Source: DATKHR01 sp036557365 (GTDB lineage: Bacteria > Acidobacteriota > Vicinamibacteria > Vicinamibacterales > CAVVIG01). Taken from it: a stretch of DNA of 64,000 nt. Position numbers and translations under genes: made by a program. Below, piece after piece: positions 1 through 8,865 of the stretch; within the stretch, counting starts at the first letter, position 1; every line of letters starts with the position of its first letter. The stretch lies in contig DATBHR010000093.1 in NCBI GenBank assembly GCA_036557365.1, forward strand, positions 7,760 to 71,759, in the 5' to 3' direction. The notes beneath the pieces are model-generated. The model was given only the letters and a program-made list of their open reading frames with translations. It was not told the origin of the DNA and did no database searches.

Positions 1-96
1 CGCGGCCGATCGACCGTTCAGAAGAAGTCCGGCAGCGACCGCCGAGAGTACGGTGCGTGCGGCGAGGCGTGCGACGCGAGCACCTCGGCTACCCAT
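1..96 (-). CDS. Exported protein, N-terminus only (cut by window edge)
   Basis: An ATG at 96-94 opens a frame that stays open to base 1 (32 codons). It reads Met-Gly-Ser-Arg, several arginines, then a hydrophobic core (LSAVAAGLLLNG) ending in RSAA, a good signal-peptide layout. It starts inside the last codons of the HD-GYP gene (its stop is at 91-89), so it is probably co-transcribed and translationally coupled with it. The mature protein lies outside the window, so no function can be given. The call rests only on the signal-like composition and the tight overlap. Confidence 0.5.
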   Translation of the reverse strand, partial: MGSRGARVARLAARTVLSAVAAGLLLNGRSAA

Positions 97-1768
97 GCTC
101 AGCGATCGCATATCCGGCGTCGGACGTGACCCGCGGCAGCGCACGCGCGAGCGCACCGACGACTTCGGCGTGAAATTCGGTGCCGGCGAGGCGCCACAGT
201 TCGTGGAGCGCGGCCGACGGAGGCCGTGCGCCGCGGTAGGCGCGCGCGCTCGTGATGGCGTCGTAGGCGTCGGCGACGTGCACGATCCGCGCGGCAAGCG
301 GGATATCGTCGCCGCGCAGGCCGAGCGGATAGCCGCGCCCGTCCGGCCGTTCGTGGTGCAGTTCGACGATCGGAATGTGACGCGACAGGAAGGGGACGGA
401 TCTCAGGATGCGTGCGCCGAGCACCGGATGCTGCTTGATGCTGTGGAACTCCTCGTCGGTCAGCGGTCCCGGCTTCATCAGGACGGCGTCGGGCACGCCG
501 ATCTTGCCGATGTCGTGAAGCAGCGCGCCGAGGCGCAGCACTTCGAGGTCGTCCACAGACAAGTTCATCGCTTCGCCGATCGCCACCGACAGCACGCTGA
601 CGCGTTCGGAATGGCCCGCCGTGTACGGATCACGCGCGTCGAGCGCCGTCGCAAGCGCCCGGATCGCGCCGGTGTACGCAGCCTCCGTCTCGGCTTCCGC
701 TTCAGCGACCGACGCCATCAGCGCATTGAACGTCTCTGTGAGCGCGTCGACCTCACGGCTTGATCCGGTCAGCGGAATTGCGCGCGCGCCCTCTCTCGTC
801 GCGGCCATGCTCGCCAGCGACGTCGACAGGCGATCGATCGGCTTCGTGAACTGCCGCGCCAGCGCGAAGCTGCCGAGCAGCGCCAGCGCGAGTGCCGCGA
901 CGCTCAGCACCGCGAGGCTGTTCATCGTACCGGCCAGCGCCACACGCGACGACTCATCGACGGAACTCAGCGCGTAGAACATCGTGTCGCCGACGGCCAC
1001 CAGCCTGCGAAACGCGAACGATTCGCCGTTCAGCACGACCGTGCCTTCGACCGGACGCGTGGCGATGAGCGGCTCGAACTGGCGCGCATCGGCATCGCGC
1101 AGCGTGCTGGTCGTGAGCAGGCCTTCGCTGACTACCGCGGTCCGCGCACCCGAGAGGCGATCCAGGCTCTCGGCGAAGGACCGATCGAGCACGGTCGCCA
1201 GATACAGGGTGCCGACCACCGCGTCGGGCAATTGCAGCGGGACGGCGACGAGCCGGAACAACGTGTCGCCTTCGCGCGCGATGCCATCGAACGTGGTGTG
1301 ATCGCCGGCCTGCGCGATCGACACCGGCCGGCCCCGCGGCCATCGGTCGGCGTACCGTCCCGTGGCCGCCATCGTCGAGCCGCGCGCGTCGACGAGAACG
1401 ATTGCGTCGGCGTCGACGCGGCTCCCGACCTTCATCAGCTCGCGGCGGATGGTCTCGAGGGCTTCCGCGTTCGCGGATTCAGGATGCGATCGCGATTCGA
1501 GCTGAATGGTGTCGATCGCGGCGACGAGCGTGGGGCTGTCGGCGATGGTCGCCGCCTGGCTCTTCATCTCGTGCTGCCGGCGGGTTTCGAGCGCCGCGAA
1601 CATCCGCTGACTCGACTCGAGATTCGCCGCGACCGCCTGGCGAACCTGATTGCGGACGGTCACGGTGACGACGACCAGCACCACGACGAGCAGCGCCGCC
1701 ATCGTCGAAAACGTGACGACGAGCGTGCGGAAGAGCAGCCGCGGAGGGCGGCGCCGCCGCTCGGTCAT
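89..1768 (-). CDS. Membrane sensor HD-GYP phosphodiesterase
   Basis: Predicted to hydrolyse cyclic di-GMP in response to a periplasmic signal. Order in the 559-residue protein: basic N-terminus, membrane helix (about 13-38), an extracytoplasmic CACHE-like region, second helix (about 276-298), HAMP linker, then a C-terminal HD-GYP domain from about residue 365. Visible motifs are HSERV, HDIGKIG (near 417), HHERPDGRGYP and VADAYDAIT, which form a complete metal-binding and GYP set. I chose the ATG at 1768 because it forms an ATGA overlap with the upstream cupredoxin gene. A longer reading from further upstream would run through that gene in another frame. The domain call is firm; the ligand is unknown. 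Confidence 0.88.
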   Translation of the reverse strand: MTERRRRPPRLLFRTLVVTFSTMAALLVVVLVVVTVTVRNQVRQAVAANLESSQRMFAALETRRQHEMKSQAATIADSPTLVAAIDTIQLESRSHPESANAEALETIRRELMKVGSRVDADAIVLVDARGSTMAATGRYADRWPRGRPVSIAQAGDHTTFDGIAREGDTLFRLVAVPLQLPDAVVGTLYLATVLDRSFAESLDRLSGARTAVVSEGLLTTSTLRDADARQFEPLIATRPVEGTVVLNGESFAFRRLVAVGDTMFYALSSVDESSRVALAGTMNSLAVLSVAALALALLGSFALARQFTKPIDRLSTSLASMAATREGARAIPLTGSSREVDALTETFNALMASVAEAEAETEAAYTGAIRALATALDARDPYTAGHSERVSVLSVAIGEAMNLSVDDLEVLRLGALLHDIGKIGVPDAVLMKPGPLTDEEFHSIKQHPVLGARILRSVPFLSRHIPIVELHHERPDGRGYPLGLRGDDIPLAARIVHVADAYDAITSARAYRGARPPSAALHELWRLAGTEFHAEVVGALARALPRVTSDAGYAIAEHG

Positions 1769-2445
1769 GGCCGTTCGTCGACCGGCAGCGACAGGTCGAC
1801 GGTGACGGTCCTCCCGCGATCGACGTGCACGGTCGTGATTCGTTCGCCGACGCGCTCGTGCCAGCCGACGATGCCGTAGTCGCCGGGCGGCACGTTCGTG
1901 AGCTCGAACGACCCATCGAGTTCCGGGATGGTGAAGTAGGGATGATCGAACACCAGGATTGTGGCGCTCATGTGCGAGTGGATCTGGCAATAGACCTTGA
2001 CGATGCCGGCTTTCGTCATCGGCTGTCGGCGCGATTGCCCAGTGGGATAGCGGCCCAGGTTGAATGACGCCGCGCTCGAGAGCGAGAAGACGTTGTGGTA
2101 AATCGGATCTTCGTTCGGAAAATCGATCGTCGATCCGCGGGTAACCGCCAGCACGTGCGGTACGAACGTCTCGTGATCCTGGTTCATCTCGACCCGGCGC
2201 GTCGCGAGCGCGCCGCGGTACGGGACGTCCTTCAAGTACACGACGACGTTCTTGATTTCGGGAAGCGGCTTCGACTGCGCGACGCCGATGGCGCGCGCCG
2301 GATACGCGGTGGACGGCAGCGCAGCGCCGACTCGCGTGCGAAGTTTGACGTGACCGACGATGGTGCCGTTATCCGACTGGGCGTCGGCGACCGCGCAGAG
2401 GCACAATGCGACCGCAACAACTCGGACACCGCGATCGCAGAACAC
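1765..2445 (-). CDS. Exported cupredoxin-like (plastocyanin-fold) protein
   Basis: 226 residues with a GTG start and a short signal peptide ending near VADAQ. The fold resembles the cupredoxin-like proteins often labelled methylamine utilisation or plastocyanin-like. A type 1 copper site is suggested by a His in DPIYHNVFS (about 116) and the cluster VYCQIHSHM (Cys about 153, His about 156-158, Met 159). The C-terminus (ELDGSFELTNVPPGDYGI) looks like a carboxypeptidase-regulatory or SdrD-like beta sandwich. The protein may be a periplasmic electron carrier or copper sensor. The gene begins 8 bases after the lon stop and overlaps the HD-GYP gene by 4 bases, so the three could form one transcript. 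The partner is not evident. Confidence 0.75.
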   Translation of the reverse strand: MFCDRGVRVVAVALCLCAVADAQSDNGTIVGHVKLRTRVGAALPSTAYPARAIGVAQSKPLPEIKNVVVYLKDVPYRGALATRRVEMNQDHETFVPHVLAVTRGSTIDFPNEDPIYHNVFSLSSAASFNLGRYPTGQSRRQPMTKAGIVKVYCQIHSHMSATILVFDHPYFTIPELDGSFELTNVPPGDYGIVGWHERVGERITTVHVDRGRTVTVDLSLPVDERP

Positions 2446-2453
2446 GATCCATC

Positions 2454-4826
2454 TTACGATGCCGGCGTCGGCGCGGGGAGCGCGACGTTCAAGACTTCAT
2501 CCAAAGTGTGCACCGGTATGAAGTGCATGTCCTGCTTCACCTCCGGCGGCAGCTCCGTGAGGTCCGGCTCGTTGAGCGCCGGCAGGATGAACGTCTTGAT
2601 GCCGTGGCGCCGCGCGGCGAGCGCTTTCTCGCGAATGCCGCCGACGGGGAGCACGAGACCGCTCAACGTGATCTCACCGGTCATCGCGACGTCCTGCCGC
2701 ACCGGCTGACGCCGCAACGCCGAGACGATCGCCGTCGCCATCGTCACGCCCGCCGACGGCCCGTCCTTCGGGATCGCGCCGGCAGGGACGTGCACGTGAA
2801 GGTCGTATTTGTCGAAGGCGTCGGCCGGAATGCCGAGCGCGTCGGCTTCGGCGCGGATATGACTCACCGCGGCGCGCGCCGATTCCTGCATCACGTTGCC
2901 GAGCTGTCCAGTCAGAATGAGGTTGTGATGTCCTGACGGCAGCAGCTTCGCTTCGATGAACAACACGTCGCCGCCGGTCTCGGTCCAGGCGACGCCGGTC
3001 GCGACGCCGGGCCGCGAGACGCGGAACGCGATCTCGTCGTGGATGCGCGGCGGACCGAGGTAGTCGGGGATGGCGGTGGCGGCCACGGCCACCGGCGTTG
3101 CGCCGCCGGCGGCAATCCGCGCGGCGACCTTCCGCGTGACCGCACCGATCTGGCGCTCGAGATTGCGGACGCCGGCCTCGCGCGTGTACTGCTCGATGAT
3201 GCGCGTGATCGCCGCGTCTTCGATCGCGATCTGTGCAGTCGTGAGGCCGTTCTCGTCGAGCTGCCTCGGGACGAGATAGCGGCGCGCGATGTGGATCTTT
3301 TCCTCAGCCGTGTATCCCGACAGCGCGATGATCTCCATGCGGTCGAGCAGCGCCGGATGGATCGTGCCCAGTTGGTTCGCGGTCGCGATGAACAGCACTC
3401 TCGACAGATCGACGTTGATCTCGAGGTAGTGATCGCGGAACGCGTGATTCTGCGATGGGTCGAGCACCTCGAGCAGCGCGGCAGCGGGGTCGCCTTGATA
3501 TCCGGCGGCGACCTTGTCGATTTCGTCGAGCATGAACACCGGGTTCATCGCGCCGGCCTGTTTCAGCGCCTGCACGATGCGTCCCGGGATCGCGCCGATG
3601 TAGGTGCGCCGGTGGCCGCGGATTTCCGCTTCGTCGCGGACGCCGCCGAGCGACACGCGCACGAACTTGCGATTCATGGCTCGCGCGATCGACTGGCCGA
3701 GCGACGTCTTGCCGACGCCCGGAGGGCCGACGAAGCAGAGGATCGGTCCCTTGATGACGACCGACGCTGGTGTCGCCGCCGCTTCGTTCCGCTGGCGCTT
3801 CAGTTTCTGCACCGCGAGGTACTCCACGATGCGTTCCTTGACCTTGTCGAGATCGTAGTGATCCTGATCCAGTACTTCGCGCGCGGCGGCCGGATCGAGT
3901 CGATCTTCGGTGACGGTGGACCACGGAACGTCGAGGACCCAGTCGAAGTACGTCCGGATCATCTGATACTCGGGCGACGCCGGCGTCATGCGCTCGAGCC
4001 GATCGATCTCGCGTCCGGCAATCGTCGCGACGGCGTCCGGGAGCTTGGCATCGGCCAGCCGCTTGCGGAGCTCCTGGATTTCGGTCTTCTCGCCTTCGCC
4101 GAGCTCTTCCTGGATCGCTTTCATCTGCTGGCGCAGGAAGTACTGCTTCTGCGCGTCGTTCATCTCTTCCTGCGCGGCCGACTCGATCTTCGTCTTCATC
4201 TCGAGCAGCGCGATCTCGCGCGTCAGCGCGGCCGCGACGGCCTGGAGCTTGTCGATCAGTCGTTCGTCCTCGAGGATCTTCTGCTTGTCGTCCGCCTTGA
4301 TGTCGATGAGGCTCGAGAGCAGGTAGGCGAGCCGCAGCGGATCGTCGATGCCGAGCACGAGACCGCGCAGCTCCTGCGAGAGTCCGCTGGACATCGAGAG
4401 CGCCCGATCGATCAGCTCCTGCAGCCGGCGGACGTACGCGTCCACTTCGATCGATCGATCCGACGACTCCGGCAAGAGCGAGACGATGGCGTTCATCGCG
4501 ACGCCGCTCTTGTTGAACGAATCGGCCTTCGCCCGGCGCAATCCCTCGACGATGATGTGGATGCCGCCGTTCGGCACCTTCGCCATCTGGCGGATGGCGC
4601 CGACGGTGCCGATGGGGCGGAGGTCGGCGGCCTCGGGATCGTCCGCGTCGGAATGCTGCAGCGCGAGGAACACCAGGCGGTCGCTCGTCAGCGCGCGGTT
4701 GATCGCATCAATTGACAGGGGACGGTTGATCGCCAGCGGCTGCAGCGTCAGCGGAAAGACGACGGTCTGCCGAAGGGGAAGGACCGGTAACTCGCTGGGG
4801 TAGGTGCGCGCCGGTTCGGTCGCCAT
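2454..4826 (-). CDS. lon: ATP-dependent protease Lon
   Basis: Cytoplasmic AAA+ protease that degrades misfolded and regulatory proteins. The 790-residue protein has the usual LonA order: N-terminal substrate domain (LPVLPLRQTVVFPLTLQPL), coiled middle region, AAA+ module with Walker A GPPGVGKTS and Walker B MLDEIDK, and C-terminal Ser/Lys protease domain. The dyad is Ser691 in KDGPSAG and Lys734 in GIREKAL. The ATG at 4826 fits the family length; another ATG sits 6 bases upstream (4832), and the frame remains open to 5021 without conserved sequence. A -10-like AATACT lies 6 bases before 4826. Lon is the first gene of a minus-strand group with the cupredoxin and HD-GYP genes. Confidence 0.97.
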   Translation of the reverse strand: MATEPARTYPSELPVLPLRQTVVFPLTLQPLAINRPLSIDAINRALTSDRLVFLALQHSDADDPEAADLRPIGTVGAIRQMAKVPNGGIHIIVEGLRRAKADSFNKSGVAMNAIVSLLPESSDRSIEVDAYVRRLQELIDRALSMSSGLSQELRGLVLGIDDPLRLAYLLSSLIDIKADDKQKILEDERLIDKLQAVAAALTREIALLEMKTKIESAAQEEMNDAQKQYFLRQQMKAIQEELGEGEKTEIQELRKRLADAKLPDAVATIAGREIDRLERMTPASPEYQMIRTYFDWVLDVPWSTVTEDRLDPAAAREVLDQDHYDLDKVKERIVEYLAVQKLKRQRNEAAATPASVVIKGPILCFVGPPGVGKTSLGQSIARAMNRKFVRVSLGGVRDEAEIRGHRRTYIGAIPGRIVQALKQAGAMNPVFMLDEIDKVAAGYQGDPAAALLEVLDPSQNHAFRDHYLEINVDLSRVLFIATANQLGTIHPALLDRMEIIALSGYTAEEKIHIARRYLVPRQLDENGLTTAQIAIEDAAITRIIEQYTREAGVRNLERQIGAVTRKVAARIAAGGATPVAVAATAIPDYLGPPRIHDEIAFRVSRPGVATGVAWTETGGDVLFIEAKLLPSGHHNLILTGQLGNVMQESARAAVSHIRAEADALGIPADAFDKYDLHVHVPAGAIPKDGPSAGVTMATAIVSALRRQPVRQDVAMTGEITLSGLVLPVGGIREKALAARRHGIKTFILPALNEPDLTELPPEVKQDMHFIPVHTLDEVLNVALPAPTPAS

Positions 4827-5116
4827 CTGCATAGTATTGCGCGAGACGATCGATGGCGAGTCGACGGGTCCCGTCAAAATCTGCGCTAAGTCATGCGTAG
4901 CGCGAGGCTTTCGCGAACATCGGCCGGCCGTGGATGTTGACGACCGCTGGAACGCTGCCATTTGATCAGGTTGAGCGGATTCAATGAACTCACTCAGAGC
5001 TGTCGCAGTTTTGGTGTTCACGCCGCGAGAGCCAGGCCCGGATGGCTGCGTCAGTTGTGTGACCGTTCATTATTTCGTCGACATCGTCCCCTAGCGCGGT
5101 TCCCTTCGTCGTAGAC

Positions 5117-5227
5117 ATGCGGCGCCCGAAGCTCGCACTCAGCGTCCTGATTGCCGTCGTCGCCGTTGGACACTTCCGCCGGTTTCAGGTCATCGTGAAC
5201 GAACAACTCATGCCCGTGAAGCAATGA
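5117..5227 (+). CDS. Possible 36-residue small membrane protein
   Basis: ATG to TGA frame starting MRRPKLALSVLIAVVAVGHF: basic start, about 13 hydrophobic residues, then a short polar tail ending VKQ. The layout resembles a tiny membrane peptide or an uncleaved signal anchor. There is no clear ribosome-binding site, and the length is within chance expectation for this GC content, so this is a weak call. Confidence 0.2.
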   Translation: MRRPKLALSVLIAVVAVGHFRRFQVIVNEQLMPVKQ

Positions 5228-5296
5228 ATCATCGACGGCGATGCTGTAAATTGCTGCAACCGTGACACGTTATCGGCAGCGCGATCACGCGCATAG

Positions 5297-5302
5297 TATG
5301 AT
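5297..5302 (+). promoter_or_regulatory. -10-like TATGAT, 6 bases before the start codon
   Basis: TATGAT matches the sigma-70 -10 box at 5 of 6 positions and ends 6 bases before the ATG at 5309. That would put the transcription start at or beside the start codon. No convincing -35 box is present at 16-18 bases. Confidence 0.45.
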
Positions 5303-5308
5303 TCGATC

Positions 5309-5650
5309 ATGGCGCTTGACGAACGCGACTTCTTCAACAACCGCAACGAAACGCGTAACGACAAGCTCACGTGTCCGCGCTGCCGCCGCACGAACGAGTA
5401 CCAGATGCGCTGGGTCGTACGGCGCCGCAAGGACCGGCTGCCGCAGGGCGCCGACGATCGCGATCGCGCGCTGTTCTCGAAGCTCCAGGACCACATGATC
5501 CGCGTGGACGATTCCGTGACGTGCAAGACGTGCGGGAAGAAATTCGACGTGCCGTCGCAGCACTCGATGGTGTTCCTTCAGCAGAGTTCCGCCGGCGTCA
5601 AGCCGGCGTCGATGCTCGACGATGACGGCGAGCCGAACTTCAACCGCTGA
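5309..5650 (+). CDS. Small zinc-ribbon protein
   Basis: 113 residues with two CxxC knuckles, LTCPRCRR near residue 21 and VTCKTCGKK near residue 70, separated by a basic stretch (VVRRRKDRLPQ). This is the pattern of a four-cysteine zinc ribbon. There is no signal peptide or membrane segment, so it is probably cytoplasmic. The ribbon plus basic linker suggests nucleic-acid or protein binding, but I recognise no named family. No Shine-Dalgarno sequence precedes the ATG, in line with the close -10 box. It is a single gene, convergent with the next one. Confidence 0.75.
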   Translation: MALDERDFFNNRNETRNDKLTCPRCRRTNEYQMRWVVRRRKDRLPQGADDRDRALFSKLQDHMIRVDDSVTCKTCGKKFDVPSQHSMVFLQQSSAGVKPASMLDDDGEPNFNR

Positions 5651-5669
5651 ACGAATCCGGTAAGCAGTT

Positions 5670-6368
5670 TCAGTACAAGTAGGGCACGATCCGCCAGCGG
5701 ACGTTCCGTTCGTAGCGGCGGTACGACTCGCCGAAGCTCTGCCTGAGCGACGCCTCCTCCCACGGAACCGCGATGACCAGATAGAAGGACGTGAGCGCGG
5801 CGAAGGCCAGCCGGTCGCCCGTCATGCGCGGGCTCGCGAAGAGCGCCAGCATCCAGCCGAGATACAACGGATGACGGACCCACCCGTACGGGCCTCCGAC
5901 TTGCAACGGACGCCTGTCGGACGACGACGCGACGGTGATGACCTGACGAATTCCGGCGAGCTCGAGCGCGTCGAGTCCCCGCACCGATTCGACGATCATC
6001 CAGACTCCGGCCAGCTGCACACCGATTGCGATCCAAGCGAGCGGGCCTTCGAGGCGATACGCCACGCCGCCGACGGGAATCCAGAGAAGGATGACGGCGA
6101 TGAACAGCAGGCTCGCAAGCCAGACGTAGGACGATCGCTGGAGCAACGGATCAATAACGGTCAGACGGCGCTGCACCCACGGTCGTGCAAACAGGCTGTG
6201 ATGTGCCGCGAATACGGTCAGGAGGAGCGCGTTGGCGACGAGGGGTTGCCAGCCGCGAAACGGGGTTTCGACGCCGAGGGGGACGATGAACCACCAGGTG
6301 CAGAGTGCCAGTGAGGCGACGAAGACGCCGCCTCCGAGCCAGGCGATCAATCTGGCCATCGCATCCAT
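5670..6368 (-). CDS. Membrane protein of NnrU/isoprenylcysteine methyltransferase type
   Basis: 232 residues, mostly hydrophobic with about six membrane helices. The motif VGGPYGWVRHPLYLGWMLA (near 165-183) and the late PWEEASLRQSFGESYRRYE match the NnrU/MddA/ICMT superfamily, in which the RHP-LY loop and the terminal E..L...FG..Y..Y help bind S-adenosylmethionine. The start could be 6368 (MDAMARL) or 6359 (MARL). It is divergent from the ketosynthase gene and shares about 42 bases of upstream DNA with it. A second, different ICMT-like protein lies at 8862, so this cluster has two membrane methyltransferase candidates. The substrate is unknown. Confidence 0.75.
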   Translation of the reverse strand: MDAMARLIAWLGGGVFVASLALCTWWFIVPLGVETPFRGWQPLVANALLLTVFAAHHSLFARPWVQRRLTVIDPLLQRSSYVWLASLLFIAVILLWIPVGGVAYRLEGPLAWIAIGVQLAGVWMIVESVRGLDALELAGIRQVITVASSSDRRPLQVGGPYGWVRHPLYLGWMLALFASPRMTGDRLAFAALTSFYLVIAVPWEEASLRQSFGESYRRYERNVRWRIVPYLY

Positions 6369-6410
6369 GTGTTCATTTTGCCATTCGGGGTCATTAGTAT
6401 AGGGGCCGCT

Positions 6411-7685
6411 ATGGCGACAGCCGATCGCCCGCGCATCGTCATCTCCGGCATCGGGGCCGTTTCGCCCTTCGGCGTCGGGCGTGAACGGTTTTGGGACGCT
6501 GTGCGTCGCGGATGCAGCGGTACGCGCGCGATTACCGACTTCGATGCGTCGGAGCTCGGCTGTCGAGTGGCCGCGCCGGTCACGAACGTCAGCATCGCCG
6601 ATGTCCCGGCGCTGGACGGCGACGACATCTGGGATTCCGGCTATCGCGCCGATCCGAAACGTTACTCCCGATCGGCGTTGATCGGCGTGATCGCCGCGCG
6701 CGAAGCGTGGGCCGATGCCGGCCTTCGCATCGGCGAGCCGAACGCCGGCGTCGTCATCGGATCGGGAGGCGGCGGGATCGACGTGGGTGAGCGGCAGTAC
6801 TACGACTTCTTCGTCGAGCGCGGCAAGAAGGTCACGCCGTACGCGATTCCGGTGTCCATCGTCGGGATGGTGTCGAGCGAGGTGTCGATCTCGTTGCGGC
6901 TCCGCGGCGTGAGCCATGTCCTCTCGTGCGGGTGTACCAGTTCCACGGACGCGATTGGCTACGCGACGGGTCTTCTGCGAAGCGGCGAAGTCGACTGCGT
7001 GCTGACGGGCGGCACCGACGCCTGCGTCACGCCCGGCATGATCTTCGGCTTCGCGCGGATGCGCGCCGTGTCCACCGCGTATAACCAATGTCCGTCGGAA
7101 GCGTCGCGGCCGTTCGACAAGGGACGCGACGGCTTCGTGCTCGGCGAGGGCGCGTGGATGTTCGTGCTCGAGCGCGAGGATCGCGCGCGGGCGCGCGGCG
7201 CGACCGTTTATGCGTCGATCGATGGCTACGCGTCGACCTGCGACGCGTACCACCGCGTGCAGATGGCGCCGGACGGCGCGGAAATCATCCGGGCGATGAC
7301 GCTCGCGATCGAGCGGTCGGGCCGCTCGCTCGACGAGGTCGGCTACGTGAACTTTCACGGGACGTCCACGCAGCTGAACGACGCCGTTGAATCGCGCTGC
7401 GTGCGGCAGGTGTTCGGCCGGCACGCCGAGAAGCTGGCCGGATCGTCCGTCAAGTCGATGATCGGGCATCCTCAAGGCGCGAGCGGCGCCGCGGGGATCG
7501 TGACCGCGGCGCTCGCGATGCAGCGCGGGTTCCTGCCGCCGACGATCAACCATCACGACCCGGATCCGGCGTGCGATCTGGACGTCATCCCGAACGTCGG
7601 CCGGCCCGGCGACGTGGACGCGGCGCTCTGCAACTGCCTCGGATTCGGATCGAAGAACAGCGCGATCGTCCTTGGCCACGCCTGA
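6411..7685 (+). CDS. Beta-ketoacyl synthase (KAS II/FabF-like)
   Basis: Condensing enzyme that would extend an acyl or polyketide chain on a carrier protein. The 424 residues cover both thiolase-fold halves. The Cys-His-His triad is visible: Cys175 in SCGCTSS, His316 in VNFHGTST and His353 in SMIGHPQG. The elbow reads SCGCTSS rather than the more usual TACTTS/TACAS, so it diverges from housekeeping FabF. I chose the ATG at 6411 over an in-frame one at 6369 because similarity starts at PRIVISGIG. It leads a three-gene module with an FAD-dependent reductase (14-base overlap) and an ICMT-like gene. No acyl carrier protein gene is present in the window. Confidence 0.9.
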   Translation: MATADRPRIVISGIGAVSPFGVGRERFWDAVRRGCSGTRAITDFDASELGCRVAAPVTNVSIADVPALDGDDIWDSGYRADPKRYSRSALIGVIAAREAWADAGLRIGEPNAGVVIGSGGGGIDVGERQYYDFFVERGKKVTPYAIPVSIVGMVSSEVSISLRLRGVSHVLSCGCTSSTDAIGYATGLLRSGEVDCVLTGGTDACVTPGMIFGFARMRAVSTAYNQCPSEASRPFDKGRDGFVLGEGAWMFVLEREDRARARGATVYASIDGYASTCDAYHRVQMAPDGAEIIRAMTLAIERSGRSLDEVGYVNFHGTSTQLNDAVESRCVRQVFGRHAEKLAGSSVKSMIGHPQGASGAAGIVTAALAMQRGFLPPTINHHDPDPACDLDVIPNVGRPGDVDAALCNCLGFGSKNSAIVLGHA

Positions 7686-8865
7686 CGTCCTGATCGTCGG
7701 CGCCGGTCCCGCCGGCGCCATTGCCGGCCTCGTTGCCGCACGCGCCGGTGCGCGCGTCCTCATCGTCGATCGCGCTGCGTTTCCCCGCGACAAACTGTGC
7801 GGCGATACCGTCAATCCCGGCGCCCTGGCGGTGCTCCGCCGGCTCGGCGTGAGCGGCGAAGTCGAGTCGCGCGGCCTGCGCGTGGACGGCATGATCGTGA
7901 CCGGTGCGGGCGGCGCGCGCGTCGTCGGACGTTATCCGCGCGGTCTCTCCGGACGCGCGATCGTGCGCAGCGACCTCGACGCCATCCTGCTGCGCGCAGC
8001 GATTGCGGCCGGCTGCGGATTTGAAGCTGGCGTCACGGTGAGCAGTCCGCTTCTCGAGGAGAGCGACGGCCGAAGCGCGGTGACCGGCGTTCGCGTCGCG
8101 ACGCCGACGCGCGTTTCGTCGATGAACGCGCGTGTCGTGATCGCAGCTGACGGCCGGCGGTCGACGCTTGGTTTCGGCCTCGGCCTCGTGCGGCATCCCG
8201 CGCGCCCGCGGCGGTGGGCGATCGGCGCGTACTTCGCGGACGTGGGCGCTCAGGCGCCTGGGGAGTCCGTTGACGCAGCGTCCGCGGTTGGCGAGATGCA
8301 CATTCGCGCAGGCGCCTACATCGGCGTGGCGCCGGTGCCTGGCGGCCTGACGAACGTCTGCGTCGTCCGGCCGTCGTTTGCCGCGGACGCGGCGCTCCGC
8401 GATCCGACGCGCCTCGTCGAGCAGACGATCGCGGCCGATCCGATCCTGCGCGCGCGGCTTGCGCACGGCACGATGGTGACGACGCCGGTCGTGCTCGGTC
8501 CGCTCGCGGTCGAGCCGACCGCGCGGCCTCCGTTCGACGGGCTCCTCCTCGCCGGGGACGCTGCCGGATTCGTCGATCCGATGACGGGCGACGGTCTGCA
8601 CTTCGCGATTCGCGGAGGCGAACTGGCCGCCGTGGCCGCGCTCGAAGCGCTGGCGTCGGGTTGGGCGGACGTGCATCGCCGCCATGCAGAGTTGCGCCGC
8701 GCCGCCTTCGGCGGAAAGCGCCGCTTCAACCGTGCGCTTCGCGCGATCGTGTCGTCGCCCGCGGCCATTCGCTGCGGCGTCGTCGCGGCGCACGTGGCGC
8801 CGGCCGCGCTGCGCGCGATCATCGCACGCGCCGGCGACTGCCGGGTCGCCGCCAGTCCTGCATGA
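7672..8865 (+). CDS. FAD-dependent oxidoreductase, geranylgeranyl-reductase type
   Basis: 397 residues with a TTG start that overlaps the ketosynthase stop. The N-terminal Rossmann motif VLIVGAGPAGAIAGL binds FAD. DRAAFPRDKLCGDTVNPGAL is the signature of the geranylgeranyl reductase/halogenase-like flavoprotein group. LLLAGDAAGFVDPMTGDGL near residue 290 is the second FAD contact. Such enzymes reduce or oxidise prenyl or polyketide products. Coupled to a ketosynthase and an ICMT-like protein, it may tailor a lipid or quinone-like product; that role is inferred from neighbours. It ends in an ATGA overlap with the next gene. Confidence 0.87.
   Translation: MATPDVLIVGAGPAGAIAGLVAARAGARVLIVDRAAFPRDKLCGDTVNPGALAVLRRLGVSGEVESRGLRVDGMIVTGAGGARVVGRYPRGLSGRAIVRSDLDAILLRAAIAAGCGFEAGVTVSSPLLEESDGRSAVTGVRVATPTRVSSMNARVVIAADGRRSTLGFGLGLVRHPARPRRWAIGAYFADVGAQAPGESVDAASAVGEMHIRAGAYIGVAPVPGGLTNVCVVRPSFAADAALRDPTRLVEQTIAADPILRARLAHGTMVTTPVVLGPLAVEPTARPPFDGLLLAGDAAGFVDPMTGDGLHFAIRGGELAAVAALEALASGWADVHRRHAELRRAAFGGKRRFNRALRAIVSSPAAIRCGVVAAHVAPAALRAIIARAGDCRVAASPA

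Larger units (their letters stand above)
4827..5308. other. Divergent intergenic region, no firm gene
   Basis: About 480 bases between lon (minus) and the zinc-ribbon gene (plus). It holds a 13-base inverted repeat GACGGG-T-CCCGTC at 4863-4875 in the presumed lon promoter area, a possible 36-codon frame at 5117-5227, and a -10-like TATGAT at 5297-5302. Nothing else looks coding. Confidence 0.5.

Noticed and set aside
3039..4715. 558-codon plus-strand frame opposite lon
   Set aside because: Antisense shadow of a clear Lon protease; composition (RDRADL, RLRQERD) lacks any domain signature.
4849..4877. TTGACG/ATCGAT promoter for lon (minus strand, 17-base spacer)
   Set aside because: The -35 box is good, but ATCGAT matches the -10 consensus at only two positions; kept only as a note in the gap entry.
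6377..7892. Upstream extension of the minus-strand NnrU-like gene across the ketosynthase
   Set aside because: Family sequence starts at MARLIAW (6359); the extension is the antisense of the ketosynthase and has no hydrophobic or conserved segments.
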